Source: JANSWY01 sp965243755 (lineage in GTDB: Bacteria > Bacteroidota > Bacteroidia > Cytophagales > Cyclobacteriaceae). Taken from it: a DNA stretch of 64,000 bases. The notes under the pieces are model-generated. The model was not told where the DNA came from. It made no database searches and saw only the letters and a list, made by a program, of their open reading frames with translations. The stretch lies in assembly GCA_965243755.1 (NCBI GenBank), contig CBDEVW010000003.1, forward strand, positions 186,001-250,000. Direction: 5' to 3'. Positions 8,774 to 18,300 of the stretch are shown here, piece after piece. The translations under genes and the position numbers were made by a program. Each line of letters opens with the position of its first letter. The first letter of the stretch is position 1.

Positions 8774-9163
8774 CTAGAACTGAAAATTGGGTATAGGAGT
8801 AGAAATGTCCACCAAGGCTCCATCTGGGTCCTGAAGCAGTAATCTGCGCTGACCGTAAAAAGTATCTTCAGGTTCCTGAATGATGTTCAGGCTGGCCGCT
8901 TTTGCCGTTTGGAATACGGCATCTACGTCCTCTACAACAAATGTGAAATAAAAGCCCTGAGGATGTTGTTGATGGCTTTTAGGCACAATATCGTGTCTTC
9001 GGTCAATGATCCCAATTTCAATGCCCTGATCTGGTGATACAAGCTGGATAAACCAGTCGCTTTCAAACTCAGCTTTGAAGTTGAACAGCTGCTGATAAAA
9101 TTCTTTTGATTGTGACAAATGATCAGAACAAATACTGACCATAGATCGCTTAATCTGATGCAT
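8774..9163 (-). CDS. VOC-superfamily protein (glyoxalase/bleomycin-resistance fold)
   Basis: A 129-residue single-chain vicinal-oxygen-chelate protein with two beta-alpha-beta-beta-beta units. The first is RSMVSICSDHLSQSKEFYQQ; the second is FYFTFVVEDVDAVFQTAKAA, followed by DTFYGQRRLLLQDPDGALVDI. The DPDGALVDI end is the usual metal-site strand. Substrate is unknown. It sits one base upstream of the GNAT gene and is probably co-transcribed with it. Confidence 0.8.
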   Translation of the reverse strand: MHQIKRSMVSICSDHLSQSKEFYQQLFNFKAEFESDWFIQLVSPDQGIEIGIIDRRHDIVPKSHQQHPQGFYFTFVVEDVDAVFQTAKAASLNIIQEPEDTFYGQRRLLLQDPDGALVDISTPIPNFQF

Positions 9164-9206
9164 AATGTGTTAAAAGTTTAGATGAATAGTGACTACACTA
9201 ATTGTT

Positions 9207-9647
9207 TTAGAATATTTCGATACCATTTGCCATTAAAACGGCCAACATCGGGATGATCAATAGTATTAGCAATTCCAGCCTTACTATCATTCTCACCCTA
9301 GCAGGAATTTCAATTTCATCGGCATCATCACCTTTTCGGTTCCTGAAGAAAAAGACAGTAGGGATAATTGACAGCAGCCCGACCACAATGAACAACCCAA
9401 GCTTCAGGTAGATGATCCCGTTCTGACTATAAAACTCGGCTGGTTTGCCTACACCCAGCCAGAGTATTAAACCGGCAGCCACTACCGCCATGGCACCCAT
9501 ACCATAGTATCCATCTATCTTAAATACAATCTTAAGCACCTCCCTTTTGATGACAGGCTTAAGTAATATCATTTCTAAAAACAAAGTGGCAAATACCAGA
9601 AATATGGCAATGTAGTGCAGGTACTTAACAAAATGAGTGATTTCCAT
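9207..9647 (-). CDS. DUF2214-family membrane protein
   Basis: A 146-residue integral membrane protein with four hydrophobic helices: FVKYLHYIAIFLVFATLFLE near the N-terminus, GAMAVVAAGLILWLGV, YLKLGLFIVVGLLSIIPTV, and LELLILLIIPMLAVLMANG at the end. The helix 1 histidine and the DGYYGMGA motif fit DUF2214, whose function is not established. ATG at 9647 was chosen over an upstream non-ATG start because it begins directly before helix 1 and lies 1 nt past the stop of the DUF72 gene. Confidence 0.7.
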   Translation of the reverse strand: MEITHFVKYLHYIAIFLVFATLFLEMILLKPVIKREVLKIVFKIDGYYGMGAMAVVAAGLILWLGVGKPAEFYSQNGIIYLKLGLFIVVGLLSIIPTVFFFRNRKGDDADEIEIPARVRMIVRLELLILLIIPMLAVLMANGIEIF

Positions 9648-9648
9648 C

Positions 9649-10539
9649 TTAATACAGAGATTCGTCAACAGCTTCCGGAAGTGTGGGCAAAGCCAGGTTG
9701 GTTCCAATCGCTTTATTCAACTTTTCAATAAAATAATAAGATAAATACGGGGAAGCTTTCTCCAGGTTCTGATGTACAAAAAAGTATAGGTTTTCCAGGC
9801 CTTTTTCCTTCCATTCAACAATCCGATCGATCCAGTCATCAAGCCTGGGGTAATCGCTGGGGTGATTGGCGCCTACATACCTCACAAAGGCTGTCGGGGT
9901 AGTTAGTCTCATATGCAACAGATCTCTTCTGCCGGCTGTGTCCGTGATGATATTGGAGAAATTGTATTTTTCAAACAATTGATAAATTTCATTGGCAGTT
10001 TCATCATCTGTAAACCAATTGGTGTTTCTTAACTCCACTGCCAATGGAAGGTCAACCGGCCAGTATTCCGCAAATGCGATCATACGGTCCATGTTCTTGG
10101 GAGAAAAATTATCATGCAGTTGCAGAAAAGGCATCCCCAGCTTGTGACTGAAATGATGGATCATATTGATGAAGTTATCCACCGGTTCTTCGGTACCATT
10201 GAGTCGCTTGAGGTGACTGATGTATCGGTGTACTTTGGGGAAAAATTTAAAACCTTCAGCTGTCTTAGTGACCCAATCCTCGATCTGCTCTGGTTTGTAC
10301 CGGGAATAAAAAGTGGCATTCAGTTCGATAGAATTAAACTCATTGGAATAATAAGCCAGTTCATCTTTGGTGCCACGGGGATAAAATTTCTTCAGATCTC
10401 CTTTGTTCCACTTGGCACACCCCACATAGACTTCCTTGAGACCTCCTTTTCCTTTAGCCAGGGCAGCAGCAGTATCTTTATGGTCCGGGGGAAGGGTAAA
10501 ATCTACCTCATCCGGATTATCGACTCCTCCAAATTTCAT
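9649..10539 (-). CDS. DUF72 (YecE-like) TIM-barrel protein
   Basis: A 296-residue cytosolic protein of the DUF72 family. Typical motifs are VGCAKWNKGDLKKFYP near the N-terminus, FNSIELNATFYS with the conserved E, GFKFFPKVHRYISH, and PLAVELRNTNWF with the conserved E-x-R. Near the C-terminus is the FVRYVGANHP strand. The family is a UxaE-like TIM barrel with no established reaction. The DUF2214 gene begins immediately after it. Confidence 0.85.
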   Translation of the reverse strand: MKFGGVDNPDEVDFTLPPDHKDTAAALAKGKGGLKEVYVGCAKWNKGDLKKFYPRGTKDELAYYSNEFNSIELNATFYSRYKPEQIEDWVTKTAEGFKFFPKVHRYISHLKRLNGTEEPVDNFINMIHHFSHKLGMPFLQLHDNFSPKNMDRMIAFAEYWPVDLPLAVELRNTNWFTDDETANEIYQLFEKYNFSNIITDTAGRRDLLHMRLTTPTAFVRYVGANHPSDYPRLDDWIDRIVEWKEKGLENLYFFVHQNLEKASPYLSYYFIEKLNKAIGTNLALPTLPEAVDESLY

Positions 10540-10613
10540 ACTTAACGGTTATAAGCTATCAATTACCGGAATTTAGCACATCCCGGATCGATTCACAACC
10601 TGATTCCTGCGAA

Positions 10614-11315
10614 TTAGTTTTGTTGCAATTGGATCACCGCATCTCTGCCTTGTGCAATGAATTGATTGACATCCTCCCCTTGTGCCTTCATGGGCTTACC
10701 GATGTTAACCCTTACTTCATTGGGATAGATTATATAAGTACCAAATGGGTTGACTTTTTCTGTGCCTTTGATGGACACCGGCACCACTGCAATATCGGAT
10801 TTTGAAGCTAAGACAAAAGCTCCTTTCTTGAAAGTTCCAATCTTACCGTCCCTGCTTCGTGTACCTTCCGGGAACATCAAAACATCCTTTCCTTTTTTGA
10901 TCAGCTGCCCTGCCCTTTCCATACTGGCTATGGCTTTAACACGGTTGGACCGGTCTACGAAGATCATCCCGGTAGCAAACATGTACCATCCAATAAACGG
11001 AATCATTTTTACTTCTTTTTTGGCCACAAAGTGCAGGTTGTGAGGAATGGCCTGAAACAAAACCGGTATATCCAAATAGCTCAAATGGTTGGATGCAAAG
11101 ATGTAAGATTCATCGTCCTTTAAATTCTCCTTACCCGTAACAACCAACTTCACCCCAAAGGCCCACAAAATGCCGGGAGAAAACATAGTACGTGCCATCA
11201 CCACAGGAATTTTTCTGTTGAAAGTGATGATCATGATGATAATAGAAGAAGTGATCATCAGCACGGTCCATATGACCGCAAAAAGGTATCTGAATGGGGT
11301 TAGGATCAAATTCAT
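10614..11315 (-). CDS. plsC: 1-acyl-sn-glycerol-3-phosphate acyltransferase
   Basis: A 233-residue membrane-associated acyltransferase that makes phosphatidic acid from lysophosphatidic acid. An N-terminal membrane helix (about 10-31) is followed by motif I NHLSYLDIP, with the catalytic His near 77 and Asp near 82, and by motif III FPEGTRSRDG near residue 145. The FKKGAFVLA and IVPVSIKGT segments also fit the LPLAT family. A TTG start three codons upstream is possible, but ATG at 11315 was preferred. There are about 48 nt between its start and the stop of the glucokinase gene upstream, so co-transcription is likely. Confidence 0.85.
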   Translation of the reverse strand: MNLILTPFRYLFAVIWTVLMITSSIIIMIITFNRKIPVVMARTMFSPGILWAFGVKLVVTGKENLKDDESYIFASNHLSYLDIPVLFQAIPHNLHFVAKKEVKMIPFIGWYMFATGMIFVDRSNRVKAIASMERAGQLIKKGKDVLMFPEGTRSRDGKIGTFKKGAFVLASKSDIAVVPVSIKGTEKVNPFGTYIIYPNEVRVNIGKPMKAQGEDVNQFIAQGRDAVIQLQQN

Positions 11316-11362
11316 CGGCCGCAAAACTAGCCATTAGCTTTTAATCAGCCTATAAAATGGAT

Positions 11363-12121
11363 TTAATCTTTCTGTTTCTTTTTGAGGCCTTCCATTTTAG
11401 CCGCCAAAGCAGCCCCAATAATGCCGGCATGATTTTTTGATTTAGCAGGAACCACAGGTGTGTCCAATGTGAAGTATTTGGAGAACTTATCAAACTTCTT
11501 GCTCACTCCACCACCCATGATGATTAGATCGGGCCAGAAGAGGAATTCCAGTCGCTTGAGGTATTCATTGAAACGTTTACCCCATTCTTCCCAATTGAGA
11601 TCTTCCCTTTCTCTTACTGAGTTGGCAGCATAGTGCTCACCAATCTCTCCGTTGACCATCACAAAACCTAATTCTGTGTTAGGCACCAACTTCTTATCAA
11701 TAAATAATGCCGTCCCGATTCCGGTACCGGCTGCCACCATGATGCAGGAACCTTTTTCTTTTTTGCCCGCTCCAAATTTCATCTCCGCCAATCCCGCTGC
11801 ATCTACGTCGTTTACCAGGTGTGTTGGGCAGCCTGTAGCCTCTTCAATTCGTTCTGCGGCATTCACGCCAATCCAGCTTTTGTCGATATTGGAAGCAGTC
11901 TTTACAATCTCGTGTCGTACTGCTGCCGGAAAACCTACACCGATCACACCATGCCAGTCAAAATGCTTGATGATCTCAATGATGGTATTGATCACCGCTT
12001 CGGGTGTTGCTGGTTGGGGTGTTTCAATTCTGTGTCGTTTGGTGAGTAGTTCGCCTTTCTTGGTATCCACCACTGCACCTTTAATGCCCGTACCTCCTAC
12101 GTCAATTCCTAGTATCTTCAT
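11363..12121 (-). CDS. ppgK: ROK-family glucokinase, polyphosphate-glucokinase type
   Basis: A 252-residue sugar kinase. The N-terminal phosphate-binding motif GIDVGGTGIKGAVVD, the GVGFPA loop, the VNDVDAAGLAEMKFG segment with the catalytic aspartate, the MVAAGTGIGTALF phosphate-2 motif and the LPNTELG-like VPNTELGF stretch match polyphosphate-dependent glucokinases. The ROK zinc motif CxxCGxxGCxE is absent, as expected for this subgroup. It would feed glucose from cellulose or cellobiose hydrolysis into glycolysis using polyphosphate or ATP; the donor is inferred. An in-frame ATG two codons upstream (12127) is equally possible. It is divergent from the DUF2911 gene. Confidence 0.8.
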   Translation of the reverse strand: MKILGIDVGGTGIKGAVVDTKKGELLTKRHRIETPQPATPEAVINTIIEIIKHFDWHGVIGVGFPAAVRHEIVKTASNIDKSWIGVNAAERIEEATGCPTHLVNDVDAAGLAEMKFGAGKKEKGSCIMVAAGTGIGTALFIDKKLVPNTELGFVMVNGEIGEHYAANSVREREDLNWEEWGKRFNEYLKRLEFLFWPDLIIMGGGVSKKFDKFSKYFTLDTPVVPAKSKNHAGIIGAALAAKMEGLKKKQKD

Positions 12122-12153
12122 TGCCATCAAACATAATCATTTTGAAAAAAAGT

Positions 12154-12161
12154 TACATTTG
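12154..12161 (+). promoter_or_regulatory. -7 promoter element of the DUF2911 gene
   Basis: TACATTTG matches the Bacteroidota -7 consensus TAnnTTTG and lies 25 nt before the ATG at 12187. No clear TTG is found at the right distance upstream, so only the -7 half is called. Confidence 0.45.
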
Positions 12162-12186
12162 TGATACACAAATTAATCTTATACAT

Positions 12187-12735
12187 ATGGCTAGAAAAAT
12201 CTTAATCGGCGTTGGAGTCGTGATTATGTTGCTGGGAGCAGCTTTCATTTACCTCAACCATAGAAACAGAACCCTAAGTCCTCCGGGTGAAGCAGAATTT
12301 ACCAATGGTAACCTTTCAGTAAGTGTCACTTACAGCCGTCCATCGGTCCGCGACAGACTAATTTTTGGAACCGAAGAGCAGGAAGCTTTGCAACCATATG
12401 GGCAATATTGGAGATTGGGTGCGAATGAATCCACTGAAATCACCATCAACAAAGACGTATTATTCAATGGAAAGGACCTGGCTGCCGGTACCTACAAGCT
12501 ATATGCCGTACCCGGACCTGAAACTTTCAAAATAGGGGTCAACACGGAGCTTGGCAAGTGGGGGTATTCTGAGCCGGATTACAGCAAAGACCTGTTCACC
12601 ACAGAGGTGCCAGTCAACAAAGTGCCCAATGTGGAGCAACACACCATTTCACTGGAAGCTGGGGGTGAAAACGCCATTAATCTGATTGTGGAGTTTTCTG
12701 ATGTGAGATTGGAAATACCCATCCAAAGCAAATAG
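12187..12735 (+). CDS. DUF2911 domain protein, membrane-anchored
   Basis: A 182-residue protein with one N-terminal membrane helix (about 5-24, KILIGVGVVIMLLGAAFIYL) and a periplasmic DUF2911 domain. The domain shows VTYSRPSVRDRLIFG, PYGQYWRLGANESTEI and AGTYKLYAVPGP, which are the family's most conserved stretches. The function of DUF2911 is not established; the fold resembles a beta-sandwich. The reading frame is open for 22 codons upstream, but ATG at 12187 places the start directly before the membrane helix and downstream of the -7 element. Confidence 0.85.
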   Translation: MARKILIGVGVVIMLLGAAFIYLNHRNRTLSPPGEAEFTNGNLSVSVTYSRPSVRDRLIFGTEEQEALQPYGQYWRLGANESTEITINKDVLFNGKDLAAGTYKLYAVPGPETFKIGVNTELGKWGYSEPDYSKDLFTTEVPVNKVPNVEQHTISLEAGGENAINLIVEFSDVRLEIPIQSK

Positions 12736-12742
12736 CATCAAC

Positions 12743-12781
12743 AATAATGATTGCCTCAATGATGATGGGGTAATCATTATT
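12743..12781. terminator. Hairpin after the DUF2911 gene
   Basis: AATAATGATT (12743-12752) pairs perfectly with AATCATTATT (12772-12781), and the stem continues through CCTCA/TGGGG with G-T wobbles to a 7-nt loop, giving roughly 16 bp. It starts 8 nt after the stop codon. There is no long T tract, so some other role is possible. Confidence 0.6.
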
Positions 12782-13119
12782 TTAGGCCTATATCACTTCT
12801 GTCACCCTTTTGTCCACCATCAAAAATTGCTTCCCTTCAACACATGCTTTTTCTTTACATCACTGTTGCTCCTATGCTTGGCTGAAATGATCTTGGAGCA
12901 ATAGCGTTTCAAATTAAAGTGTTATTTGGTTAAAGTCAGTCTTGAGTATTTTTCGGTAGGACGTTGGTATTAGGGACTGACTTATTTTTCGCCTTATTCA
13001 TTGGTCTGATAGTCTAAATTATGCCTTCCCCAACATTAGTCGCTGTAGAGACATCTAATGTAGTAACAATTGGTTATTTTTAGTAAGTACCGTTACATAA
13101 CATTAAAAAGAAAATACTT
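12782..13119. other. Non-coding stretch upstream of the YceI gene
   Basis: About 340 bp with no credible reading frame, tRNA or repeat. The last 60 bp before the YceI start are AT-rich and presumably hold its promoter, but no convincing TTG/TAnnTTTG pair was seen. Confidence 0.5.
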
Positions 13120-13704
13120 ATGAAATCTATGAAACCAGTTTTTGCAGTACTTATTTCAAGTGTAATGCTACTGGCATTCAGTTTGAAGCCAGCTGAAACT
13201 TACACTGTGGATACAGAAGCCAGCGAAGTAAAGTGGACAGGCTATCATATCGCCAAGTCATACGAGCATTGGGGAACAATCAAAGTAAAATCAGGCAGCA
13301 TCACCATGGAAGGTGACAACATCACCGGAGGCGAGTTTGTGATGGACATGACTTCCATCGCCAACACTGATGTAGAAGATCAGGGTAAGAATAAAAAATT
13401 GGTGGATGACCTGAAGTCGGAGCGTTTTTTTCACGCCAAAAAGTTTCCTGAGGCCAAACTTGTGATCAAAAGCACCACCAAAAAAGGTGATACTTACAAC
13501 ATCAAAGCAGACATCACGATCCGTGGAATTACCAACGAAATCTCCTTTAGTGCTAAAAAGGAAATGACAAAGCAGCAAGTCACTTTCACTTCAGAATTTA
13601 ATGTAGACAGAACGGTTCACGAAGTAATGTATGGATGGTCCCTGGAAAATGTGGTCATCAGCAACGAGTTCAAGCTCGAAGTTAAATTAGTTGCTAAGCT
13701 GTAA
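13120..13704 (+). CDS. YceI-family periplasmic protein
   Basis: A 194-residue secreted lipocalin-like protein. A signal peptide (about 1-25) is followed by the YceI pattern: YTVDTEASEVKWTGYH at the mature N-terminus, GGEFVMDMTSIANTD in the middle, and FHAKKFPEAKLVI, then KADITIRGITNEISF. The barrel binds long isoprenoid or fatty-acyl chains in characterised relatives; the ligand here is unknown. It is monocistronic and followed by a strong hairpin shared with the converging peptidase gene. Confidence 0.88.
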   Translation: MKSMKPVFAVLISSVMLLAFSLKPAETYTVDTEASEVKWTGYHIAKSYEHWGTIKVKSGSITMEGDNITGGEFVMDMTSIANTDVEDQGKNKKLVDDLKSERFFHAKKFPEAKLVIKSTTKKGDTYNIKADITIRGITNEISFSAKKEMTKQQVTFTSEFNVDRTVHEVMYGWSLENVVISNEFKLEVKLVAKL

Positions 13705-13718
13705 AAGGATTGGATGTT

Positions 13719-13752
13719 AGCAGCCCGAAGTTAGCAGTAACTTCGGGCTGCT
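13719..13752. terminator. Bidirectional hairpin between YceI and M61-type peptidase genes
   Basis: AGCAGCCCGAAGTTA (13719-13733) and its exact complement (13738-13752) form a 15-bp perfect stem with a 4-nt loop GCAG. It lies between convergent stop codons at 13704 and 13756, so it probably ends both transcripts. No T tract follows. Confidence 0.7.
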
Positions 13753-13755
13753 GTC

Positions 13756-15285
13756 TTAGATCTCCATATTTTTGCTCCAGGCATCAAACAGCTTTTGTTG
13801 TTCATCTGATAACCTTTTCATCTTTGTCACCCTAATATTATTGCCTTCACCATTTACGGTCAGACCAATTTTGTTGAGGTATTCCTTGTATGGAAGGGGT
13901 TGTGCATCCAATACATATTGATCAAAGAAATTTCGTAATTCGGGGTAAGTCATGGCGACAATGTCATCAAAGAAGGTGGCCTCTGAAACAGGTTTACCTT
14001 TACCGTATTTGGCTACCAGTTGTAACATTAACTCACGCAATCCCATTTTACCCTCCGACAATTCCAGCAACCTGATATCCAGTAACCCGGCAACCAATGC
14101 TCCCCGAAAATAGATGTTGCCATATTGCTTCGCTCCTTCCCCGCCATTGAATGATTCCTCTGCCAGCTTTTTCAAACTCCATGAGGTGTCGAAATAATTC
14201 TGTTCGATCATGATTTTACGGGCAAGGGCGTTGCTCATATAAGTCTTCAAATCAATCACGCCACCCCGGTACAGTAAAATATTAGACGCCCATTCTGTCA
14301 CCCCTTCGTACAACCAAAGGTGCACGGATGGTGTTGGCGAAACAAAATTGAATGATTCAATGACTTCACTATGAATGTTGAGTGGTGTCACGATATGGAA
14401 GAACTCATGAGAGGCAATGTCAACTACCTTGTACAGGTAATCGGGCGTAGGATCTGCTTCCGCCAGCACATACTCCGAGCTATAGGAATGCTCCCATGCT
14501 CCAGTTTGTCCTTTTATATTCGGTTCAAAGTGATACAGGAAGGTATATCGATCCACAGGTAGTTTCACCAGGAATTTATTCGCTGCATCGAGCATCGCAG
14601 ACATTTCTGACAGCAACATGGCAGAGGTGATCTTACCGGTTGTGCTGTAGGTGTATATTTCAATTTTGGTATCTGCAACAGTGGTGTCAGCCATTGTGAG
14701 GGTGCCCAGTAATATTGGGGAGTCCACAGCATGATCAAAATCTTCTGCTACATATACATCGTTTTCTTTCAATAGGGCTGTACCTACTTTCCATGATTCA
14801 TCATACTTTATTTTAATATGTATGGGGGACTTCTGTAATCCCTGGAAATATCCCATCATGGTATGGGCATTGATCAGGGCATGATCTTTTTCTAAAGATG
14901 ACCCACACATCAGATAAATGGGGTATTCCTTCACCTTGGTGTCAAAAGTTTCCGCCACTTTGTATTTGATGGTGGATACTTTTTTGGCTTTAGAAAGCTC
15001 ATATTGATTGACGGATAGTTTCTTCACATCAATCTTTTTTCCTTTTTTATCAAAAGCCTGGAAGTCACTGACGAACCTACCAATGTTCATCGTCTGATAG
15101 GTCCCGGGAGCAGTTGCTGCAAACTGAAAAATTGAATTCTCGGCAGATAGCTTTCCATCAACATCCAGTTCGACATCAATGGTGTCCAGGTTTTGAGTGA
15201 GGTCAAGTGTATACCTGATGATGTTTTCCTGCGCGTGGAGACCCAGCGTTACAATCATAAATAGGGTTGTGATCAATAATCTCAT
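13756..15285 (-). CDS. M61-family (glycyl aminopeptidase-like) metallopeptidase, exported
   Basis: A 509-residue exported zinc peptidase. A signal peptide (1-18, ending LHAQ) precedes the M61 N-terminal beta domain, and the catalytic centre is SHEFFHIVTPLNIHSE with the HExxH zinc site near residue 293 and the downstream glutamate. VHLWLYEGVTEWASN is the characteristic stretch that follows. M61 proteins usually carry a PDZ domain in the C-terminal part; here the last 60 residues (PYKEYLNKIGLTV) hold only a short remnant, so the PDZ is reduced. It follows the CHAT gene by 106 nt on the same strand. Substrate unknown. Confidence 0.85.
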   Translation of the reverse strand: MRLLITTLFMIVTLGLHAQENIIRYTLDLTQNLDTIDVELDVDGKLSAENSIFQFAATAPGTYQTMNIGRFVSDFQAFDKKGKKIDVKKLSVNQYELSKAKKVSTIKYKVAETFDTKVKEYPIYLMCGSSLEKDHALINAHTMMGYFQGLQKSPIHIKIKYDESWKVGTALLKENDVYVAEDFDHAVDSPILLGTLTMADTTVADTKIEIYTYSTTGKITSAMLLSEMSAMLDAANKFLVKLPVDRYTFLYHFEPNIKGQTGAWEHSYSSEYVLAEADPTPDYLYKVVDIASHEFFHIVTPLNIHSEVIESFNFVSPTPSVHLWLYEGVTEWASNILLYRGGVIDLKTYMSNALARKIMIEQNYFDTSWSLKKLAEESFNGGEGAKQYGNIYFRGALVAGLLDIRLLELSEGKMGLRELMLQLVAKYGKGKPVSEATFFDDIVAMTYPELRNFFDQYVLDAQPLPYKEYLNKIGLTVNGEGNNIRVTKMKRLSDEQQKLFDAWSKNMEI

Positions 15286-15391
15286 TGTTGTTTTTATTTC
15301 AAGTTTCCTTCAAATAAAAACAAATAATTACCCAATCACTTTTAACTTCTGATTAGTGGACTAAAAAGCAAGAGGAATGGAGAAATTGGTG

Positions 15392-18300
15392 CTATTTCCC
15401 TACAATACTAAATGCTCCCCAGTATTTTGGTGAGGGATATTGTGCTTTCACTTTTTGCTGAGCCTTTAAAAATGCGAGGTGTTTATCCCGGGTTTCAATC
15501 AGCTCTTCGTAAAACGCTTTCATCAACAACATGGTTGTCTGGTCGTTCACTTTCCAGTAACTCATTACCACCGATTCGGCACCTGCGATCAGGAAAGCAC
15601 GTTGCAGGCCAAAAACCCCTTCCCCATTCTCTACTTCTCCCAATCCGGTCTCACAGGCCGACAACACTACCAGGTAAGTGTCATCCAGGTACATGTTCAT
15701 TACTTCATAGGCCGTAAGGATTCCATCATCAAGTGTGAGGTCTGTCGGGCGTTTTTTAGAAGCTGCTCCTGCCAGGTATAATCCCGAATTGAACAATGGG
15801 TTGATCTTGTGATCACTGGGGTTGAAGAAACCATGAGTTGCCAGGTGTAGTATCGTGGGGTTCACCATGGCTTTCACATTGTCTTCCAGCGCATCCCCTT
15901 CCTTATACACCTTCGTGGTGAGTTTTGTCTTAGCAATTTGTGCTGTAATGGCCTGGATCTCTTCGTTGGTGCCTGGTAACTCCGTCAGTTCAAAATCACC
16001 TCTGACGGTTAGGAAACTGGATTCATCGAACTTAAATTCAGGCTTTTCCAGTTTCTGTATGGCATCATTTTGATCTAACTCAAAATCCGGATATCCCACT
16101 ATGTATACATCACCCTTCTGTGGTAGCCTGGTTGACTTTCTTTCAATATCGCGAGTACTGGTGACCATCCTAATGTTGACCTCTTCCAACAGGTATTGTT
16201 TTGTTTCAGGGTTCAGCAAGGTATTTAAACTGATTTTGTGATAGACGCCATCAGGAGACACATAAACAGTATTAACGTCTCCCAAGGCTTTCTGAATACC
16301 TCCCCAGTAAGCTTGATATGAAGTAAGATCGGGTATATCGTAAGTAATAGAATTGCTGTATTTCCTAATTGCTGCCCCTTCCAGTTCATTGCCATTGGTG
16401 AGTAGTACTGGTGAGATTTTATTGCCCTCACTTCCTTTTATGACCAAGGCTGCATAATACACACTATCAGTAAATGACTCTCTGGCAAAATCATATTTTC
16501 GGAAACGAATGATCTCTACTGCGGCCTCATCGGGTTCCAGCTGCGCTGCTATGTTGCTGGCGTCATACTGCTCTTCAAACTGTATGGTGTTGTTGGTGAG
16601 CAAGGACAATTCTACCTCCAGCTCATCGATTCTCTTCTGTAAGGAATCCACCATCAAATCAGCATCAGGTATCGCATTATTTGTTAGTGACTTACTCAGC
16701 AGCGACCTGCTTCTTCTCCATTCTTCGAAAAGCTGTTTTAATTGAGGATCATTTGCGGATGCTATGGTCCTTCTTAGTTTACTTGAGGTGTTAAATAAAA
16801 TTCCTTTGGCCAGTAACTGATTTTGATGTAGCTGTTGAATGTCTCCCTCCTTCATTCCACCATGGAAAAACACATAGGTGTTGAATATTTCATAGTACTT
16901 CTTCAAGGTATTATAAAACCTGTTTTTCCCCGCATCACTCAAGGCTGGAAAATAGTTATTGATCTGAAACTTCAGGTTGGTATCCAGAATACTATAATTA
17001 TTCGCTACAAACTCGTAGTGACCTAAATTCATTTGTATGTGAATGGCATTGCTAATAGCAGGAGTTATCTGTGGCTGATGCAACCAGTACCTTTCAAAAA
17101 ACTGTTCACTGATCTTTAGCCAGTAGTCGTTTGCCAACTCGTACTTACCTGATTTGGCGTACACCCTGCTTGCCGCGAGATTCACGTCAAAATCTGCGGC
17201 TTCATTATTCAGTTGGTCGGCCTGCTCTAGTGCACCTAGAATGAATTTTTCGGCCAATGCCAGGTTTCCCTGCTCGGCATAAGAAATCGCCACTTCTTTC
17301 CAGGAGGTCACCTTTTCTCTTTCACCCAGGCTTTCAGCTTCCTGAAGGGCTTTTTCGTGGAAATACACCGCACTGTCCATGTTGCCGGATTCCCTATAGG
17401 CAATCCCTATATTGGCATATGCCGCAAACAGGTTTTGGGTCTGTCCATATTTCTCTAGCAGCCGGATCGATTCCCTGTGCATTGAGATGGATTGCGCGTA
17501 ATCTCCCCACTCCTCGTAGATCACCGCAAGGTTGGCATAAATTGCGGCCTGATCTGTCGTCAGGTTGTTTTCTATGGCCAACTGCAGGGCTCTTTTTCCG
17601 CACTCAGCAGCTTCTTTGTACAACCCAAACTCCCGGTAGCAATGCAATAACCATGACTGCATCGATTGCAGGTACTGACTCTCCACATACTCCTGTTTAG
17701 AATAATTTTCATAGGCTTCCTCAAATTTCCTGATGGCCTCCCACAAGTACCCCTGCTCAGCAAAACTGACGGCCTCCCGATAGCCATCCGGGTATCCCTG
17801 CCATTGATCCACCATTGGTGCGGTGGCACTAAGGTCATATTTATTGAGTTCAGGGAATTGTTGCCGGTAGTAATTCACGTATTGTTGGGTTGCCGGATTT
17901 TGCTGTAATGCTTTTTGCAGCAGTTGTGCGGCTTTTTCTGTCTGTCCCTCAGAGAGTTCTACCCCCGCCAATGCTGCCATTCCCCAACCAAATTCAGGAA
18001 ACAGCTCCAGGCACCTGGTGAGGTAGTCTCTTGCTTTGGTAAGGTCATTACTGAAGAGGTATAGGTTCCCGGCGGAAAAAAGTGCTTTGTAAGTTGGAAG
18101 AATCTCAATCGAGCGGTTATAAGCCTCCAGGGCCTTTTCCAGGTTGTTGATGTTTTTGTAATAATCTCCCAACTCCATGTGCAGCTCATAAATGTTTGGG
18201 TTCAGTCCAAGGGCTTTTTCTACATATTCATGGTTCAGACGTAGATTTGGATCTGCAGGCTGCATGGTCCAGAGGTGGTAGTAGGTATATCCATGCCGTG

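Noticed and set aside
8773..8823. Longer N-terminus for the GNAT protein
   Set aside because: It adds residues with no family similarity and overlaps the VOC gene; ATG at 8772 fits better.
12121..12161. TATGTTTG as -7 element for the glucokinase gene
   Set aside because: It touches the start codon, which would leave no leader; no matching -33 was seen.
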